A stretch of DNA of 7,164 nucleotides from DASUGM01 sp036274055 (GTDB taxonomy: Bacteria; Acidobacteriota; Vicinamibacteria; Vicinamibacterales; SCN-69-37): NCBI GenBank assembly GCA_036274055.1, contig DASUGM010000259.1:1-7164 (forward strand), written 5' to 3'. Positions 5,175 through 7,164 of this stretch are shown one piece after another (position 1 is the first letter of the stretch; every line of letters begins with the position of its first letter). Below the pieces are notes generated by a model. It was given only the letters and a program-made list of their open reading frames with translations, ran no database searches and was not told the origin of the DNA. The position numbers and the translations under genes were made by a program.

Positions 5175-6497
5175 TCAACTGCCCCGTCGGGCCAGAAACT
5201 GCGGCACGACCGTGCCATCGGCGGGATAGTCGTCGAGCACTCTGACGTTCGCACCCGCGTCAACCAGCATCTGCAGCACCGGCGTGTAGTCGACGCCCTT
5301 AATCGGCATGAACTCGGCGAAGTACGCGGTCGAGTCGAGCACCGTGCCGCCCCACATGTTCTTCACCTCGAGCGGCGCTCCGCGCGCGATCAGGGCGCGC
5401 GCGAGATCGATCAAGCCATGCGCGGCGGCGTGATGGAGCGCCGTCATCTTCTGTCCGTCGGCGGCGGCGACGTCGACGCCGCGCTCGAGCAACCTGGTCG
5501 CGACCTCGACACGCTCGAATCGGCAGGCGTACACGAACGCCGCTTCGATGTGGGTCCGTGCGTCGGTCGCCAGATTCCGCCACGCCGGCGCGATCAGCGG
5601 CACACCAGGCGCCAGCGTGTATTTGTCGACGACGAACGCGCTGACCAGATCGACTCGGCCAAGGGACGCCGCGGTGATGACGTTGTCGACGCGCGCGCCG
5701 CGGCGCGCCAGCGTCTCGGCGGCGTAGATGTAGCCGAAGTCGATCGCCGTCAGGATCGGCGACTCGTCGTCTTTGACGCCGTTGATGGCGGCGCCGTAGT
5801 CGAGCAGCAACTCGACAAGCGGCGACATCAACCCTGCGCCGTCCGGATGCGCACTCGACACCAGCAGATTCATCGTCGTCTGCCAGTAGTCCCGGCCGTA
5901 GGTGTCGGCGAGCGCGTCGGCCTTAGCGCCGGAGTCGAGGAGAAAGCGCGCGATCTCGACGGCGTTCGGCGGCGTCCGCTGGCGGTAATCCTCGACGCCG
6001 TTGGCGGCGACGTAGTGCAGCAGCGTCGCGCGGTGTTCGCGCGTCGAGTGCTGGCGCACGAGATCGGGTTGCGCCGCGATCAGCCTCTGCAGCGTCGGGA
6101 GATCGCCCGAGACGACCGCATCCACCGCGGCTTCGAACTCGCGGCCGTGCGAATCGCCCTTGAACGGCGCGTCCACGTGCCGCGCGAACGCGGCCCAGGT
6201 GTCGAAGCCGTGAATCGTTGCGATCAGATGCTGCGCGTCAGCGAGCGCGAAGCCTCCGGCCGACGCGTCGATTCGCTTCTGCGTGCGCTCGACGAGGACT
6301 TCGATGGCCTGCTTGAGCAACGACGGGAAGTTCGGGGCCGTCGTCATGTCGAGCGCCTGCGTGAGCGCGGTCAGCCAATCAGACGCCCAGACGCGGATCG
6401 CGTCGGGATCGCCGGCGCGCGCGGCGTCGACGAGTTCCTTGGCGCGTTTCCTGTACTGGTCGAGATTCGGGCGAGGCGGGAGTGGCAGCGCATCCAT
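5175..6497 (-). CDS. Ankyrin-repeat protein
   Basis: This is a 440-residue protein with no signal peptide or membrane helix, probably cytoplasmic. Residues 1-110 are a conserved N-terminal region found with bacterial ankyrin proteins: LPLPPRPNLDQYRKRAKEL, then a helical part ending FDTWAAFARHV. From about 119 to the end run roughly seven or eight ankyrin-type helical hairpins. The clearest are FEAAVDAVVSGDLPTLQRLI (121-140), NAVEIARFLLDSGAKADALA (178-197), SPLVELLLDYGAAING (225-240), RVEVATRLLERGVDVAAADG (329-348), TALHHAAAHGLIDLARALIA (352-371) and PVLQMLVDAGANVRVL (406-421). Such repeats bind proteins; the partner is unknown. The start is well supported by AAAGGAG 6 bases before ATG 6497. 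Confidence 0.9.
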   Translation of the reverse strand: MDALPLPPRPNLDQYRKRAKELVDAARAGDPDAIRVWASDWLTALTQALDMTTAPNFPSLLKQAIEVLVERTQKRIDASAGGFALADAQHLIATIHGFDTWAAFARHVDAPFKGDSHGREFEAAVDAVVSGDLPTLQRLIAAQPDLVRQHSTREHRATLLHYVAANGVEDYRQRTPPNAVEIARFLLDSGAKADALADTYGRDYWQTTMNLLVSSAHPDGAGLMSPLVELLLDYGAAINGVKDDESPILTAIDFGYIYAAETLARRGARVDNVITAASLGRVDLVSAFVVDKYTLAPGVPLIAPAWRNLATDARTHIEAAFVYACRFERVEVATRLLERGVDVAAADGQKMTALHHAAAHGLIDLARALIARGAPLEVKNMWGGTVLDSTAYFAEFMPIKGVDYTPVLQMLVDAGANVRVLDDYPADGTVVPQFLARRGS

Positions 6498-6735
6498 ACG
6501 AAGCTCCTTTCACGTGCACGCCCGCTGTCCGCCGTGATCGGGCTGAAAGAAGTTTCGCTGCGCGGCGATCGCTCGCCGCGCGGTCGATTGTCGAGATGGG
6601 TGGGCACGGCCCTTTCCGCGGACTGGAGGCGCCCCTCGCGCTCGAGATGAGCGTATGGCGCGCTGCCTCGGCGCGTCAATCGCGTGCGCTAGCGGGAGTG
6701 AACTGAGTCAGAAGCGCTTGCCAAGAGCGGATTCA
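6498..6735. other. Gene-free leader region upstream of the ankyrin gene
   Basis: No credible coding sequence was found here on either strand; the short open frames have no recognisable content. It holds the ankyrin ribosome site (AAAGGAG on the minus strand, 6504-6510) and a perfect 9-bp hairpin stem, GCGCGGCGA at 6560-6568 and its complement at 6573-6581 with loop TCGC. The hairpin would lie in the 5' leader of the ankyrin transcript if the promoter is further right. It has no T-tract, so it is not a typical terminator. No promoter could be placed. Confidence 0.5.
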
Positions 6736-6841
6736 CAGCGAGAGAACAGAGAAGAGCATGAGAAGAAACAACTTGGCGGTTTTTGTATTTTTTGAAAGAA
6801 CCCTCGGGCTCTTCCTCATGGTTTTCTCTGGCTTCTCGCTG
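6736..6841. repeat. Imperfect inverted repeat, arms about 31 bp, T-rich loop
   Basis: The left arm from 6736 (CAGCGAGAGAACAGAGAA, continuing to about 6766) matches the reverse complement of the right arm 6811-6841 (CAGCGAGAAGCCAGAGAA...) at most positions, including the blocks CAGCGAGA, CAGAGAA and CATGAG. The 44-bp interior is T-rich (runs TTTTT and TTTTTT) and the whole stretch is visibly lower in GC than the rest of the window. The architecture, complementary arms around a roughly 44-bp spacer, is like the element at 4629-4767 although the sequence is unrelated. Confidence 0.65.
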
Positions 6842-6873
6842 TATCTATTTCGCAAGTGCTTTTCACCCAGGAC

Positions 6874-7002
6874 TCAGGCGTCCCTAGCGGGTCCCGAGAT
6901 CAGGTCGCACGCCGCGGCGGCCTCCGCGTGTTTGCCGGCGCGCAGCAAAACCTCGCCGAGTAGCTCGTGCGACGGCTTCAGCGGATCGGTGAGGCCGTCT
7001 AG
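6874..7002 (-). pseudogene. Remnant of a TPR-like protein C-terminus
   Basis: A minus-strand frame of 42 codons without a start codon reads LDGLTDPLKPSHELLGEVLL, then RAGKHAEAAAACDLISG, ending at TGA 6874-6876. The pattern P-x-H-E-x-L-G-E-x-L-L-x-x-G-x-x-A-E-A resembles a tetratricopeptide hairpin found near the C-terminus of acidobacterial TPR proteins. An in-frame TAG lies just upstream, and the usual continuation of the next repeat is missing. I read it as a decayed fragment left between the DUF488-like gene and the inverted repeat. Chance resemblance is possible because the stretch is short. Confidence 0.45.
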
Positions 7003-7164
7003 CTACGCTCGATGAGTGTGCGCAGCTCATGACGATGGCACTGCGTCGCGTCTTCGGCGCAATGACACATCACGGTGACGTTGCCGCGCTGCGCGAGTTC
7101 GCGCAGCAGCCGCAGCGTGAACTTCTGACCGTGATTCTTGATCGTCTTGCTCCTCGCGTCGATC
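6999..7164 (-). CDS. DUF488-like protein, C-terminal part only
   Basis: The gene enters from the right edge; 54 codons are visible, ending at TAG 6999-7001. The visible part has a helix KFTLRLLRELAQRG (residues 14-27 of the fragment), then strand VTVMCHCAEDATQCHRHEL (29-47). The pattern of a hydrophobic strand, C-x-C-A-E-D and then CHRH matches the C-terminal signature of the DUF488 family ('LLCAEKDPxxCHR'). The cysteine/histidine cluster C33, H34, C35, C42, H43, H45 could bind metal or be catalytic, but the family's reaction is not established to my knowledge. The C-terminus appears intact, since family members normally end shortly after the CHR helix. The N-terminus, start and upstream neighbour lie outside the window. 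Confidence 0.65.
   Translation of the reverse strand, partial: IDARSKTIKNHGQKFTLRLLRELAQRGNVTVMCHCAEDATQCHRHELRTLIERS

Noticed and set aside
6560..6581. Intrinsic terminator at the 9-bp hairpin
   Set aside because: No T-tract follows on either strand, and it lies upstream of the ankyrin gene rather than after a gene end.
5418..6650. Long plus-strand open frame opposite the ankyrin gene
   Set aside because: The minus strand has well-formed ankyrin repeats with a good ribosome site; the plus frame is an Arg-rich shadow.
6758..7015. Plus-strand frame with a hydrophobic N-terminus resembling a small membrane protein
   Set aside because: Its hydrophobic part comes from the T-rich loop and arm of the inverted repeat, and its rest is antisense to the TPR-like remnant; no ribosome site.

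Overview
The window is high-GC DNA with densely packed genes. Its gene families (MASE1 sensor with a CxxC tail, MmcQ/YjbR, TM2, VOC, secreted M55 peptidase, ankyrin protein) and its intergenic short-period repeats suggest a soil Acidobacteriota of the Vicinamibacteria type. That assignment is inference from gene style; there is no rRNA or other phylogenetic marker here. No tRNA, rRNA, CRISPR array, transposase, integrase or phage gene was seen.

Layout: positions 1-3623 hold seven minus-strand genes in a tight row. In transcription order they are a VOC/glyoxalase-fold protein, a phytanoyl-CoA dioxygenase-like (PhyH) protein, a short GNAT-like ORF, an MmcQ/YjbR protein, a small TM2-like membrane protein, a MASE1 membrane sensor with a C-terminal cysteine module, and the start of a secreted protein cut by the window edge. 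Divergent from VOC, across a 76-bp gap, is an exported M55 (DppA-like) metallopeptidase on the plus strand (3700-4617). It converges on a minus-strand cupin (4779-5138) across a 161-bp gap filled by an inverted pair of heptanucleotide arrays. Next, on the minus strand, is a 440-residue ankyrin-repeat protein (5175-6497). The last 670 bases have no complete gene: a gene-poor stretch with a large imperfect inverted repeat, a decayed TPR-like remnant, and the C-terminal 54 residues of a DUF488-like gene entering from the right edge.

The minus-strand genes from VOC to the secreted protein could be one transcription unit by spacing, but their predicted functions do not form a recognisable pathway; this looks like a mixed accessory row of small soluble enzymes followed by membrane/sensory genes. 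The most distinctive signal is in the gaps. A 41-bp element with four AGGA-type cores at identical 11-10-10 spacing occurs at three consecutive gene junctions (VOC/PhyH, PhyH/GNAT, GNAT/MmcQ), and it reaches into the coding ends of neighbouring genes. A 9-bp tandem array lies in the end of the MmcQ gene, and 7-bp arrays lie in the 4.6-4.8 kb gap. I find no convincing complete new system; the repeat family and the MASE1-cysteine-module protein are the items most worth following up.
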